Positions 17,255 through 28,374 of a DNA stretch of 64,000 nucleotides are shown here, piece after piece. The notes under the pieces were generated by a model. It saw nothing but the letters and a program-made list of their open reading frames with translations. It was not told the origin of the DNA and made no database searches. Both the position numbers and the translations under genes were made by a program. Origin of the DNA: Leptospira wolffii serovar Khorat str. Khorat-H2 (GTDB lineage Bacteria; Spirochaetota; Leptospiria; Leptospirales; Leptospiraceae); NCBI RefSeq assembly GCF_000306115.2, contig NZ_AKWX02000020.1:620001-684000 (forward strand), in the 5' to 3' direction. Every line of letters begins with the position of its first letter. Position 1 is the first letter of the stretch.

Positions 17255-17258
<4 letters not shown>
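15975..17258 (-). CDS. Degenerate SpoIIE-like/GAF membrane protein
   Basis: A 427-residue protein with two N-terminal membrane helices (about 20-75), a GAF-like domain (about 105-245), and a C-terminal region whose secondary-structure pattern follows SpoIIE. The metal Asp motifs are absent: the GDYxD position reads REPGELLEFF and the GDVSGHG position reads LRLSVTN. It may be a pseudo-phosphatase that regulates the active enzyme just downstream, with which it shares an ATGA overlap. Its GTG start overlaps the argJ stop (GTGA). The GAF and SpoIIE resemblance is by eye and needs a profile search. Confidence 0.65.
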
Positions 17259-18406
<1,148 letters not shown>

Positions 18407-18468
18407 AAATTTCTATTTTTAGGTCCCCGGGTATTTGGGAAAGCGTAATCCGAGTGATTACTCGGATT

Positions 18469-19860
18469 TCAAACTTCGAGATCTTCGCTATAAACTTGAG
18501 GAATGGTAACCGAGAATATGGTTCCGCCTTCTGGGTTGTCGAAGACCTTTACCGATCCGTGATGCAGGCGAACAATATGCTTAACGATGGAGAGTCCGAG
18601 TCCGGTTCCTCCTTCTTTTCTTGAACGATTTTTATCCACTCTGAAGAATCTTTCGAAAATCCTCTCTTTGTCCTCGTCCTTGATGCCAATTCCTTGGTCC
18701 ATTACCTGAAAGTTGACTGAGTCGGGCGCAACCTTAGTGATTCTTAGAGTTATCGTTTTTCCGTCGGGAGAATAGGAAGAAGCGTTCGAAATCAAATTCA
18801 AAAGCATATGCTCCAAAAGTACCCAATCCGCGGAAACGGTAAGAGGTTCCGGCATATCCACTACCAATTTTTGTTCCTTGGGAGAGATCACTCCATCCAC
18901 GGTGAAGGATAAATTCTCCACGAGGGACTTAATCGTAAACTCTTCCGGTTGAGCGATGGCAGTCTGATTTTCTATTCGAGTGATGGTGAGCATATCCTCT
19001 ACGATACGCACCATTCTATCCGTGTTCCGTGAGATTGCGTCCAGGAACTTCTTCTCATGACTGTCTTCCAGAAGCTTTAAACGACCTAGAAGAGTTTCCG
19101 TGTAACCTTTGATGGAAGTAATGGGAGTTTTTAATTCGTGGGAAGCGTTCTGAACGAATTGTTCCCGAATGATATAGGATTGTTTCTCTTCGGTGATATT
19201 GCGAATCACGCCTACGAACATGAGAATATTTCCGTTCGTGCGTAACGGATACATTTTGATTGCGTAGAAATTTTGACTTAGATCGAGTTCGGTTTTAGGC
19301 TCGCCTTTGCCGGATAGATTCTTCTTTATGAATTCAAGAAGTCTCGGATCCTTTACCGCATCTTCCACTTTGCGGGATCCTGAATTCGGTTCTATGAAAG
19401 TGGAAGGAATACTCTTGTTTTGGAATACGATGGAGCCTTCCAGATCCACCGAGAAAACTCCTTCCTTTAAGTTTTGGAGAACAGAGTCGAACTTTTCCTT
19501 TTCGATGGTGAGATCCACGAATTGGTGCTTTAATCGTCCAGACATCAGATTGATGGAAACGGCCAAATCGGCGAGTTCCTGGATTTCGGGAAGGCTCAGC
19601 TCGGATCCGAAGTCGCCGGCATTGATTTCTCCGGTCTTCATTTCGATCTGATTCAGCGTTTGAGTGACGCTTCTTGCGATCGAAAAGGACATATAGAATG
19701 TACCGAACATCGCAAGTAATATGTATGCGGAGAAAAGTAAAATCTTCAGGTCGGGGTTGATCCTATCCTCCAGGAAGAGGACGATACCCGCGACCGCCAT
19801 TAGGAAAACGAGTAGGAGCCAGTTACTTAAGAGAAGTTTAGAAAATAAACTACGCCTCAT
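18469..19860 (-). CDS. PhoR-like sensor histidine kinase
   Basis: A 463-residue kinase with the PhoR architecture: two N-terminal membrane helices (about 10-30 and 39-60) with almost no periplasmic loop, HAMP (about 60-115), PAS (about 120-230), HisKA with phospho-acceptor His241 in NASHELKTPI, and an HATPase domain (NLISNASSYS, DQGIGI, GGTGLGLSIV). Start overlaps the response-regulator stop by 11 bases. The missing large sensor loop suggests it senses through another membrane protein, as PhoR does through the Pst transporter (family knowledge). Confidence 0.92.
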   Translation of the reverse strand: MRRSLFSKLLLSNWLLLVFLMAVAGIVLFLEDRINPDLKILLFSAYILLAMFGTFYMSFSIARSVTQTLNQIEMKTGEINAGDFGSELSLPEIQELADLAVSINLMSGRLKHQFVDLTIEKEKFDSVLQNLKEGVFSVDLEGSIVFQNKSIPSTFIEPNSGSRKVEDAVKDPRLLEFIKKNLSGKGEPKTELDLSQNFYAIKMYPLRTNGNILMFVGVIRNITEEKQSYIIREQFVQNASHELKTPITSIKGYTETLLGRLKLLEDSHEKKFLDAISRNTDRMVRIVEDMLTITRIENQTAIAQPEEFTIKSLVENLSFTVDGVISPKEQKLVVDMPEPLTVSADWVLLEHMLLNLISNASSYSPDGKTITLRITKVAPDSVNFQVMDQGIGIKDEDKERIFERFFRVDKNRSRKEGGTGLGLSIVKHIVRLHHGSVKVFDNPEGGTIFSVTIPQVYSEDLEV

Positions 19861-20644
19861 TGAATCTGTAGCCGATCCCGCGGATGGTTTCCAACCTCTC
19901 CTTTTCCTCTCCTAATTTGTCGCGGAGTCTTTTGATATTCACATCCACGGCTCTGTCCGTAACATAGATATCCTTTCCCCAGACCTTATCTAAAAGTTTA
20001 TCTCTGGTGAAGGCAACTCCGGTATTAGTCATGAACAGGTATAATATCTTATATTCGATCAATGTCAGTTCTATTTCGGTATTATTAATGAATACCTTAT
20101 GAGCTTTGGGGTTCAAAAATATCTTACCGACGCTGATATTTCCCTCGAACTCCTGCTCTTCTTCGGCTTCGCCGGATCTTCTCAATACGGAACGAACTCT
20201 AGCGATGAGTTCTCTGGTGGAAAACGGTTTTCTAACATAATCGTCGGCACCGAGTTCCAGACCTAGAACCGCATCCGTTTCTCCGGATTTTGCGGTAACC
20301 ATAATGATAGGAAGGGCGTATTTTTCTTTAATACGCTTGCAGAGGTCCATTCCGCCGATCCCGGGAAGCATAAGGTCCAAAACGACCAGGTCCGGAAGAT
20401 TTTTCTCGATTCTAGGTAGGACTTCCAATCCATTTTGGCAGGTGTCCACTTGATACCCGTTTTCCTCTAAATGGAATTTGATTAGATCGGCGATATCCTC
20501 TTCGTCGTCCACGACTAGGATCTTTTGACCTGGGGTTCCAGAAGCATTTTTCATAAATTCGCTGAAGCTCTTTCTCCTGCGCCTTGGTGGATTTTTATCG
20601 TTGGCCGTAGGGGAGGAGGATCCTTGTATTTGGATAGGTTCCAT
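19850..20644 (-). CDS. PhoB-like OmpR-family response regulator
   Basis: A 264-residue regulator with receiver (about 41-155; phospho-acceptor Asp90 in VVLDLMLPG, Lys in VRKPF) and a C-terminal winged helix (VTDRAVDVNIKRLRDKL, TIRGIGYRF). The N-terminus has an extra 40 basic, Pro/Ser-rich residues; an in-frame ATG at 20554 would remove most of them, but neither start has an ideal ribosome-binding site. It is first gene with the PhoR-like kinase, and a three-unit Pho-box-like array lies 24-51 bases upstream, suggesting autoregulation by phosphate signalling. Confidence 0.92.
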   Translation of the reverse strand: MEPIQIQGSSSPTANDKNPPRRRRKSFSEFMKNASGTPGQKILVVDDEEDIADLIKFHLEENGYQVDTCQNGLEVLPRIEKNLPDLVVLDLMLPGIGGMDLCKRIKEKYALPIIMVTAKSGETDAVLGLELGADDYVRKPFSTRELIARVRSVLRRSGEAEEEQEFEGNISVGKIFLNPKAHKVFINNTEIELTLIEYKILYLFMTNTGVAFTRDKLLDKVWGKDIYVTDRAVDVNIKRLRDKLGEEKERLETIRGIGYRFNEA

Positions 20645-20667
20645 TCCCCCAGAATGTCAGAAAACCG

Positions 20668-20695
20668 TTACAAAAGGTTTACACAGACGTTACAA
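20668..20695 (-). promoter_or_regulatory. Pho-box-like array: three TTACA units at 11-base period
   Basis: On the plus strand TTACAA (20668-20673), TTACAC (20679-20684) and TTACAA (20690-20695) are each separated by exactly five bases; on the gene strand this reads as phased TGTAA units. The spacing and sequence match the PhoP/PhoB direct-repeat boxes of Bacillus and enterobacteria (established knowledge). It lies directly upstream of the PhoB-like gene. Confidence 0.7.
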
Positions 20696-20799
20696 TACCC
20701 GGAAAAAGAATAATTCCCGGGAACCCTTATGACAACCAGTAAACAAAACGGCTTTAGGGAGTAAAACAACTCACGGAAAATTAGGAAAGAAAGGAACTC

Positions 20800-21210
20800 T
20801 TAACGATCTTTTAGCAATTCATTAAGCTCTCGTATCAATTTGCGTTGGCGGAATAAGACATAAAGAACGAAGCCTCCGAATAGAGCCAATCCGAGAAGAT
20901 AAACCCAGAGTAGGCCTTTGAGTCGATTCTGCTCCTCTTCGATAGCTTTGATCGTAGCGAGATGATCCACTAAAAAGAAATAGTTGTCCGACTGTGCCCA
21001 GGATTTTCTCGCCTCTTCGCGGATTTGGGTGAGAAGAACATCCGCTTCCTGCTTTTTCATATTCTGGATAAGAGGAAAGACCGCATCCAGTTTCATTTCC
21101 AGGAATTCTTTAGCCGTGATTTTAACGGGCGTTTCCTTTTCCTCGGCCAGGACGGATGAACCGCTTAAAAGTAATAGGATGAATGCGATTCCGAAGTTTC
21201 TAATATTCAT
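20800..21210 (-). CDS. Signal-peptide, membrane-anchored protein, 136 aa
   Basis: Not recognised. A signal peptide (about 1-22, ending SVLA-EE) is followed by a helical extracytoplasmic region (about 25-92) and one C-terminal membrane helix (about 97-117) with a basic cytoplasmic tail. It overlaps the preceding gene by four bases and is the last gene of the ECF-sigma operon, so it may take part in signal reception or be an effector of the stress response. Confidence 0.75.
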   Translation of the reverse strand: MNIRNFGIAFILLLLSGSSVLAEEKETPVKITAKEFLEMKLDAVFPLIQNMKKQEADVLLTQIREEARKSWAQSDNYFFLVDHLATIKAIEEEQNRLKGLLWVYLLGLALFGGFVLYVLFRQRKLIRELNELLKDR

Positions 21211-21575
21211 TCGTCGAACCCTAATTTATTCTTCCATTCCTTAGTATAGGGACTTCGATTTTGCACAAGATAAATCCCGATCAAAACGGTGAAAAGGAGA
21301 AATAGAAAACCGCTAGTAGCGAGTATCGCGTGCAATAGTCCCGATTGGAACAGGAAATTCCAATCAGTAAAAAGTAGGACGGAAAGGGGAGAGAACGCCA
21401 GAATTAGGATGGCGATCAAAAGGATCCTGATATGTTTCAGATGGATCAGGTGTAACATTACTTTTTTCTTAAGTAATGGAGGCACTTTTTCCTGGATCTG
21501 ACCTTGAGGGGGCTCCACAAAGAAATCCAATTTTTCCTTCAGGTCCTCTGGAAGATTATTTTTTTCCGTGCTCAT
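21207..21575 (-). CDS. Small two-TM protein, candidate anti-sigma factor
   Basis: A 122-residue protein with a short polar N-terminus (about 1-45) and two membrane helices (about 49-70 and 80-105). It overlaps the ECF sigma stop by 20 bases. Position and topology (cytoplasmic N-terminus, membrane C-terminus) fit an anti-sigma factor, but no HxxxCxxC zinc-binding ASD motif is present, so the assignment is inference from context. Confidence 0.7.
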   Translation of the reverse strand: MSTEKNNLPEDLKEKLDFFVEPPQGQIQEKVPPLLKKKVMLHLIHLKHIRILLIAILILAFSPLSVLLFTDWNFLFQSGLLHAILATSGFLFLLFTVLIGIYLVQNRSPYTKEWKNKLGFDE

Positions 21576-22143
21576 CTTCTTTCTTTAGCCATTCGCGTAG
21601 GATTTCTTTCCCTCGAAAAATATAACTCTTTAGAGTGTTCATTTTCAAGTTCAAATTTTCGGAAATATCCTTATAGGACATATTCTCAAAATAATGCAGG
21701 GAAATAGGCTTGCGGTATAGTTCCGGAAGCTTTTCCACCAGAGACCGGATTTTATCGGTAGTTTCCCGCTCCAATACTTCGGATTCCTGGGAAGAAGATC
21801 CTGTGGATGCGACATCCGAGGAGATACTGTCTATCGGCATATCTATCTCTGGGTGATCTTTACGATATTTGCGGATGATTTCGTTTCTCGCGATCGAGAA
21901 AACCCATGTGGAGAATTTGGATCTTCCCTTGAAGGTGGAAAGTCCTTCGAACGCTTTTAAGAATATATCCTGAGTGAAGTCCTCCGCTTCGCTTTCGTTG
22001 CGAAAGGCCTTTTTGGCTTGGGAATAAACCATGGACTCGTAGCGAAGTACCAGCTGTTCGAAAGATTCGAAATCTCCCGCGAGTACTTTCTGGATGGCAG
22101 CCCAGTCCTCAGGATCGCATAGGATGGGCTCTTCGTTCTGCAT
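21556..22143 (-). CDS. ECF RNA polymerase sigma factor
   Basis: A 195-residue group 4 sigma factor. Region 2 (about 22-90) includes SEAEDFTQDIFLKAFEG and WVFSIARNEIIRKYRK, and region 4 (about 125-185) includes KLPELYRKPISLHYFENMSYKDISENLNLKMNTLKSYIFRG-type helices. It should direct transcription of an envelope-stress regulon, probably including its own operon. It lies between a two-gene unit of small proteins upstream (48-base gap) and the candidate anti-sigma gene downstream. Confidence 0.93.
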   Translation of the reverse strand: MQNEEPILCDPEDWAAIQKVLAGDFESFEQLVLRYESMVYSQAKKAFRNESEAEDFTQDIFLKAFEGLSTFKGRSKFSTWVFSIARNEIIRKYRKDHPEIDMPIDSISSDVASTGSSSQESEVLERETTDKIRSLVEKLPELYRKPISLHYFENMSYKDISENLNLKMNTLKSYIFRGKEILREWLKKEDEHGKK

Positions 22144-22190
22144 GGATTATGCCTTGTTCAGGACATTGTTAAGACCGGAACGGAAGACGA

Positions 22191-22592
22191 TCACTTTTTA
22201 GGGGACCATTTATAATAGCATAGTAGGCCGAGTCCGGATGCGAGAGGAATCAAGCCGCCTAACATTGCCAAGGATTTGCCTAATACTAAAATGAAGGTAA
22301 CCGAAAGAGCAATTCCTACGAAGGTTAAGATTAGACCTAAGAAGAAGGAATACAATCTGAGATCGAACTTTTCTCTTTGATAAAGACCGGCTTTGATGAT
22401 GGCCATTCTCTGGCGGTACCACCAGAAGAAGAGAAAGAACAGCAGCAGCCATCCGAATATGATTCCTACTATAGGAATGCTGTATAGAATGGCCTTGTAT
22501 TCTCCGCCGGGAGGATTCGATTGCAGCAGGGTTAATAGCTGCTCGATCCGATTAAGGCTTTGGAGAAATGCTTCTTTCTCTTCGGGGGTCAT
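22191..22592 (-). CDS. Small membrane protein, 133 aa (DUF6249-like)
   Basis: Three hydrophobic segments (about 35-60, 80-103, 106-125) after a short helical N-terminus. The pattern (membrane helix, RMAIIKAG, then LGLILTFVGIAL) resembles DUF6249-type proteins often found with ECF sigma factors; the match is by eye. Start overlaps the upstream 58-residue gene by four bases (ATGA), and the sigma gene follows after 48 bases. Confidence 0.7.
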   Translation of the reverse strand: MTPEEKEAFLQSLNRIEQLLTLLQSNPPGGEYKAILYSIPIVGIIFGWLLLFFLFFWWYRQRMAIIKAGLYQREKFDLRLYSFFLGLILTFVGIALSVTFILVLGKSLAMLGGLIPLASGLGLLCYYKWSPKK

Positions 22593-22765
22593 CTTGCCAG
22601 AACCGCTACTTTAGAGGAAACGGATTCGTTTTTCTTAAAATAGGGGATCTTGGTTTCGATGCCGGGGCGTTCGGCTAGGGATTCGTACCAATCTTCTTCC
22701 TTCCAGCTTTCCTTCAGGTAGCTGGTGCGGATATTGGAATTGAATAAGTCCTTGAATTTGCTCAT
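22589..22765 (-). CDS. Small soluble protein, 58 aa, first gene of ECF operon
   Basis: Not recognised. ATG at 22765 is chosen because GGAGA sits six bases upstream; the frame stays open to 22804 without a better start. It is a charged protein rich in Lys, Glu and Ser with no membrane segment. It is translationally coupled to the next gene. The upstream 216 bases hold no gene; a GGAATC sequence in them could be an ECF -35 element but I cannot pair it with a sure -10. Confidence 0.6.
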   Translation of the reverse strand: MSKFKDLFNSNIRTSYLKESWKEEDWYESLAERPGIETKIPYFKKNESVSSKVAVLAR

Positions 22766-22981
22766 GTGATTCTCCGATAAAAAAGACTGTTTAAAACTAT
22801 ACAATGGGATGATTCCGAGTTTTTCGTTATGTCGTATTGTATTTCGGTCCCTTCTTTCGTTTCCTAAAGAGGAAAAACCGTGTTCGGAACTACATTTTTT
22901 AGAGACGTAATGGTTAGAAGAAAAAATGTCCTAGGCCGAAAAAAATCTTACGTTCCCCATAATTTCTCGCGGGGCATTTAC

Positions 22982-23623
22982 TTACGGTTTTTTGACGTCT
23001 AGAAAGGGAGGGCCACCTAGATTAGGAGTCCTCAGAATCGGTTCCTTATGAAAGGATCCATGCTCTCTTAGAAAATCCACAATGATTCTAGCTGTGGCTC
23101 CCCAGAGGAGACCTTCTTCTATGTCGAAGTAAAACACTTCCAAGAGAGGACCGTCCGGGCTCCTTTTCCCCTTTATGGAATAAAAGGGAGCCTCCCAGAG
23201 TCTGTCCAATTCTAGTCGAATGACTCGATCCACTTCTTCCGGATTATAATCGAATTTGAAATCTCCCGAATATTTGGCCAAGAAGGGAGTGATATGATAT
23301 CCTGTGTGAGTAAGTTGGCCCTTGTAATTTCCGATGACTTCCAGATCTCGAGCGGAAGCGCCCATTTCTTCGGTCCATTCGCGTAAGGCGGTATCTAATA
23401 GTGTGGAATCTTCCGGATCCTTGACTCCTCCCGGAAAGGCGATTTGGCCGGGATGAGCGATCAAATTCGGATTTCGTTTTTGTAATAGGAAACCGTCCTG
23501 GCCGGTCGTTTCATACACGGGTATGATGACGGAAGAATGCGCCACGTCTACGGGCAGATTCGGATCTCCCTCCGGCTTCAGAGGGAGTTCTTGCTTCAGT
23601 CGATTTAGGTCGAGTCTAATCAA
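22982..23623 (-). CDS. Nudix hydrolase, CoA pyrophosphatase type
   Basis: A 213-residue Nudix enzyme. The CoA-diphosphatase (UPF0035) signature LLQKRNPNLIAHPGQIAFPGG runs into the Nudix box GGVKDPEDSTLLDTALREWTEEMGA-type spacing (about 50-90), with all catalytic Glu. It should split CoA into 4'-phosphopantetheine and 3',5'-ADP. The TTG start lies within the last codons of the RNase D gene (8-base overlap), so the two are coupled. Confidence 0.88.
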   Translation of the reverse strand: MIRLDLNRLKQELPLKPEGDPNLPVDVAHSSVIIPVYETTGQDGFLLQKRNPNLIAHPGQIAFPGGVKDPEDSTLLDTALREWTEEMGASARDLEVIGNYKGQLTHTGYHITPFLAKYSGDFKFDYNPEEVDRVIRLELDRLWEAPFYSIKGKRSPDGPLLEVFYFDIEEGLLWGATARIIVDFLREHGSFHKEPILRTPNLGGPPFLDVKKP

Positions 23624-24785
23624 ATTTTTTCTTAATCGGTATTAATCCCGATAAAGTGGTCTCATAAGGTTTGGACTGCAAAGCCGATAGCATGGATGGC
23701 CCGTAATTTTCGATCTTCCAATCGGAGAAGATTCCCATCCCTTTCAGTTCGTCTATCGTCTTAGGATTCCGTTTCGCTATTTCCGCGATATTCTTATTAG
23801 ACGGCATGAGATTGTGTCCCATCCTACGAATCGACATGACTGTCTCTCTCCATTGTCTGAGACGCTTGAAACGATCGGCTTCCTCTCCGGTTAGATCCTC
23901 AGCCGTTCTTTTGAATAGATCGTTTTTCTGGATCGGAGGACCGCTAGGATTCTTGTATACTTCGGTGAGTCCGTCCGCATCCTTTTTGCCTACGATTTCT
24001 ACGAGTTTGGAAAGCTCTCCTCTGGCCTTTACCAATTCTAGGACCTTGTCGTTATTCCAGACGCGGAAGGGAGCCTTATTCAGTTTTTTGGCCTTTTCGT
24101 CCCGGAAAGCGAGAGTATCGTACAGCGCCCTTCTTTCGTCGGAACCTAGATCCAAGACGTTAGGGAATTTTTCCAGATTGATGGAGAATCCTTCGAAGGG
24201 CTCGGGCTCCTCTTCCGCCATTTTTACGAATTCGGAAAGGGCTTCGTCTAACAATTTCCGTTTAGCGAGTTCCTCCCTCATTTTTTCCCAAATGGATTCC
24301 AGATATACGGTATCCAGGGCGGCGTACTGAAGCTGACTTTTTTCCAAGGGACGCTTTTCCCAGTTGGACTTTTGCTCCTTCTTGGAAAGTTTGACCTTGT
24401 GGTAATGTTCCACCAGATACAACAAAGAGTTCTGTTCCAAGTCTAATAAACGAGAACTAAACATCGTATCCGCGATGTTCAGGAACTTAAAGCCGAAATC
24501 CCTTTTTAAAGCCTTAATGTCGTCCGAAGCGGAATGGAAAATTTTTAGTATAGCCGGATTTTCGAACAACGGCCGGAGCCCGGAGACGTCGTCCAAACGA
24601 ATCGGGTCAAAAATGTAATTTTTGCCCTTAGAGGATATTTGGATCAGACAGACTTTGGAATAGTAGGTGTAATACCCGCTCGATTCCGTATCGATGGAGA
24701 TACAATCCGATTGAGAGAGAGTAATTAATGCCAATTGCAGGCTACGAACATTGTCGACTACGATATAATCGGATTGTATTTGCAT
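23616..24785 (-). CDS. rnd: Ribonuclease D
   Basis: A 3'-5' exoribonuclease that trims tRNA and other structured RNAs. The DEDD exonuclease domain (about 1-190) shows SIDTESSG (first Asp-Glu), the second Asp in FHSASDDIKAL and the third motif with YAALDTVYL. It is followed by an HRDC domain (about 215-295) and a further helical region to residue 389, the usual length. ATG start; gene diverges from purF across 40 bases. Confidence 0.93.
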   Translation of the reverse strand: MQIQSDYIVVDNVRSLQLALITLSQSDCISIDTESSGYYTYYSKVCLIQISSKGKNYIFDPIRLDDVSGLRPLFENPAILKIFHSASDDIKALKRDFGFKFLNIADTMFSSRLLDLEQNSLLYLVEHYHKVKLSKKEQKSNWEKRPLEKSQLQYAALDTVYLESIWEKMREELAKRKLLDEALSEFVKMAEEEPEPFEGFSINLEKFPNVLDLGSDERRALYDTLAFRDEKAKKLNKAPFRVWNNDKVLELVKARGELSKLVEIVGKKDADGLTEVYKNPSGPPIQKNDLFKRTAEDLTGEEADRFKRLRQWRETVMSIRRMGHNLMPSNKNIAEIAKRNPKTIDELKGMGIFSDWKIENYGPSMLSALQSKPYETTLSGLIPIKKKFD

Positions 24786-24825
24786 CTAAAGGGCGACCTG
24801 GGAGACTAGCGTCGGAAGGGGGACC

Positions 24826-26298
<1,473 letters not shown>

Positions 26299-26319
26299 GA
26301 AGGGCTTTTTTCCTTTTTG

Positions 26320-27324
26320 CTATTTGACTCTGTAGATCGGCCTGCGATTGAAATGGAGTAGGAAGTCGCCTTCTTCTCCTTTGATATAAGAAGAGAGCAG
26401 ATCTTTTTCCGACGCTCCTATATGGTCCTTTTCCTCTAACATGGATAGGATTTCCAAAGCCGCGTCCTGATCCAACGTATTCAAATAATCCAATACAGCC
26501 TGATGGGTATTCTTCTTATCCGTTTCCGAAATAAGGGCCAACACTTTCTCTCTTGCTTTGACCAAAAATTCCTTTCTTTCCACGAGGCCTGCCATGGTGG
26601 AAAGAATGATATATATCTCAGGATCTTCGGCGAATATCTCCAAGAGATGCGGATAGAGAGCGGTAAACTGGATCGGAAATTCGTAAAGTGATTCTTCGAG
26701 TCCCTTATAGAGTTCCCTTTCCTCTTCTATGGTTAGACCGATGGAGCTTGCGAGTGTAAGCAGAGCCTCGGAATCCATTAGGGAAAGAAAGCGGGAAGCG
26801 AATGTGCAATCGCTTTTTTCCCGGATGCAATAAAGCATAAATTTGGAGATACGCTCCGAAGGTAGGCTATTCCAGAATTGGGCGGCCTTGGAATCCAGAA
26901 AATTGGCTTCCGTTCCGAATACCTTCTTCTCCCTTCTTAATTTCTGGAAAATCTTATAGTCTTCCTTTACGATTCTATAAAGTAGAGAATCGTCCATTTC
27001 CAGAATCGTGGACTTGACTTGTTCGGGAGAGGATATGGATAAAAAGTATCGGATCAGATCGAAGCCGATTTCAGATTGGGAGGAGAAATTTTCCAGAATA
27101 TCGGCGGACGCCTGCTGGAATGCGGTGGCGCCTACGCTGAACGAGTTCGTGCCTTCCAAAAACTTTTCCAGCTTATCGAAGGCGAGACAGCCGTGATTGG
27201 ACGCCTCTTCCCAGCTAGCCTCGCGTAGGAACTCCCTACAATTGCTCGGGCAAGGACTGAATTCGGAGACTCCTATCTTGCAATGTCTTTCGTTGCTTTT
27301 CGATATGAAACTGTTTTCGTTCAC
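26320..27324 (-). CDS. Hypothetical helical protein with N-terminal Cys cluster, 334 aa
   Basis: Not recognised. The first 50 residues contain four Cys (15, 25, 29, 46), including CPSNC and followed later by a further Cys, which could bind metal. The rest (about 60-330) is predicted by eye as repeated amphipathic helices, like a HEAT/ARM-type scaffold, with recurrent LxxxLEEKD-like ends. No signal peptide. It is convergent with purF (gap 21) and lies 70 bases downstream of a lipoprotein gene on the same strand. Confidence 0.7.
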   Translation of the reverse strand: MNENSFISKSNERHCKIGVSEFSPCPSNCREFLREASWEEASNHGCLAFDKLEKFLEGTNSFSVGATAFQQASADILENFSSQSEIGFDLIRYFLSISSPEQVKSTILEMDDSLLYRIVKEDYKIFQKLRREKKVFGTEANFLDSKAAQFWNSLPSERISKFMLYCIREKSDCTFASRFLSLMDSEALLTLASSIGLTIEEERELYKGLEESLYEFPIQFTALYPHLLEIFAEDPEIYIILSTMAGLVERKEFLVKAREKVLALISETDKKNTHQAVLDYLNTLDQDAALEILSMLEEKDHIGASEKDLLSSYIKGEEGDFLLHFNRRPIYRVK

Positions 27325-27355
27325 TGAACGGATACGACCTTCTTTCCTAAAGAAC

Positions 27356-27381
27356 GATCCATCATAAATTTAAGATGGATC
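27356..27381 (-). terminator. Hairpin between the lipoprotein and Cys-cluster genes
   Basis: GATCCATC (27356-27363) pairs with GATGGATC (27374-27381) over a 10-base A/T loop, just after the lipoprotein stop on the minus strand. Only a short T-rich tail follows, so termination may be partial. Confidence 0.4.
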
Positions 27382-27394
27382 ATTCTTATAGCGC

Positions 27395-27865
27395 TTAAGG
27401 TATCAAATCTCCACATTCTCTCATATCGGGAGCGTAGGGATTTTGGATCTTCTGTCCCGCCAATACCCATGTCTTTTTGACCATGGGGCAATAGAATCGG
27501 TTTCTTCCGGATTGTAAGCCTCTTTCTTTCATGACGATAGCCAGCGACTCGCTGAACTTAGAATAGGCTTTGAATGCGGTTTCCGCATCCGAGTTTTCGG
27601 TAGCAGCCAGATCTCTTTTCATTTGGATTGCCGCTTCTTCCAAGCCGCCTTTTGCGGACTCGAGTGCGGTCAGGGCCGCGGACAATGCCTTAATATCCGG
27701 AGCGACTTCTTCCGTTGTTAAGAGACTTTTTACTATCTTATCGTTCTCGGCGAGTACCGATTCGAATAGTGCTTTTTCATTCTCCAATAGCGGTTTATTC
27801 TCTTTTTTACCGCAGGAAACGAAAACTAGAATTAAACCCGCGGATAAGATGCGAAAGAGTTTCAT
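27395..27865 (-). CDS. Lipoprotein with DUF3347-like C-terminus
   Basis: A 156-residue precursor with a spirochaetal-type lipobox (VFVSC, Cys18). A helical middle (about 25-115) resembles DUF3347, and the C-terminus reads FYCPMVKKTWV...IQNPYAPDMRECGDL. That CPM / NPY..M..CG pattern is seen in copper-efflux-associated proteins and may bind a metal through Met and Cys. No copper genes are adjacent. Exported and membrane-anchored; the function is inferred only from this motif. Confidence 0.75.
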   Translation of the reverse strand: MKLFRILSAGLILVFVSCGKKENKPLLENEKALFESVLAENDKIVKSLLTTEEVAPDIKALSAALTALESAKGGLEEAAIQMKRDLAATENSDAETAFKAYSKFSESLAIVMKERGLQSGRNRFYCPMVKKTWVLAGQKIQNPYAPDMRECGDLIP

Positions 27866-27975
27866 TCGGATTCTCCCTGAAATGCCATTGTCCCCGAAAT
27901 CGGGAAGCTAAGACCATAAAAAAAGTCGAAATATTATCTGGCAACCGTTAGAGCCTCAAACTAATCCTCAAAAAA

Positions 27976-28359
27976 ATGGGTTCAAACCTTTTCCAGATCC
28001 GCAAAAGCTGGAAGAATGGGCCGTCGGCCCTTATGATTATGTATTTCGATAAACACGTATTCGTCTGCGAGAATGTAAGAGCCGAAGGAGAGCGTCCTTC
28101 CTGCGGCCCCAAGGGATCTCCCCAGATCCTAGCCTATATGAAGAAAAGATTACAAGAGCTCGGGTACAAGGATAAGATTAGAATCCAAAGAGCGGGATGT
28201 TTGGACAGATGCGAATTGGGACCGGTGCAAGTCTGTTATCCGGCGGGTGTATGGTTTTCCTTGAAGACCAAAGAGGACGCGGAAGAATTTATTCAAAAAT
28301 TTATAATTAAAGAAGAACATGCTTCTATCCAACACCTTATGTTGGGCGAAGAGGAATAA
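27976..28359 (+). CDS. Thioredoxin-like [2Fe-2S] ferredoxin
   Basis: The motif C31-x11-C43-x31-C75-x3-C79 is that of the thioredoxin-fold 2Fe-2S ferredoxins (NuoE/Shethna-type). An electron-transfer role is likely; partner unknown. The longest frame starts at 27976, but ATG codons at 28033 and 28039 begin directly before the conserved YFDKHVFVC and may be the true start. No candidate has a clear ribosome-binding site. It lies 15 bases before an MDR oxidoreductase gene, its possible redox partner. Confidence 0.85.
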   Translation: MGSNLFQIRKSWKNGPSALMIMYFDKHVFVCENVRAEGERPSCGPKGSPQILAYMKKRLQELGYKDKIRIQRAGCLDRCELGPVQVCYPAGVWFSLKTKEDAEEFIQKFIIKEEHASIQHLMLGEEE

Positions 28360-28374
28360 GGAAGGAAGAGTAAG

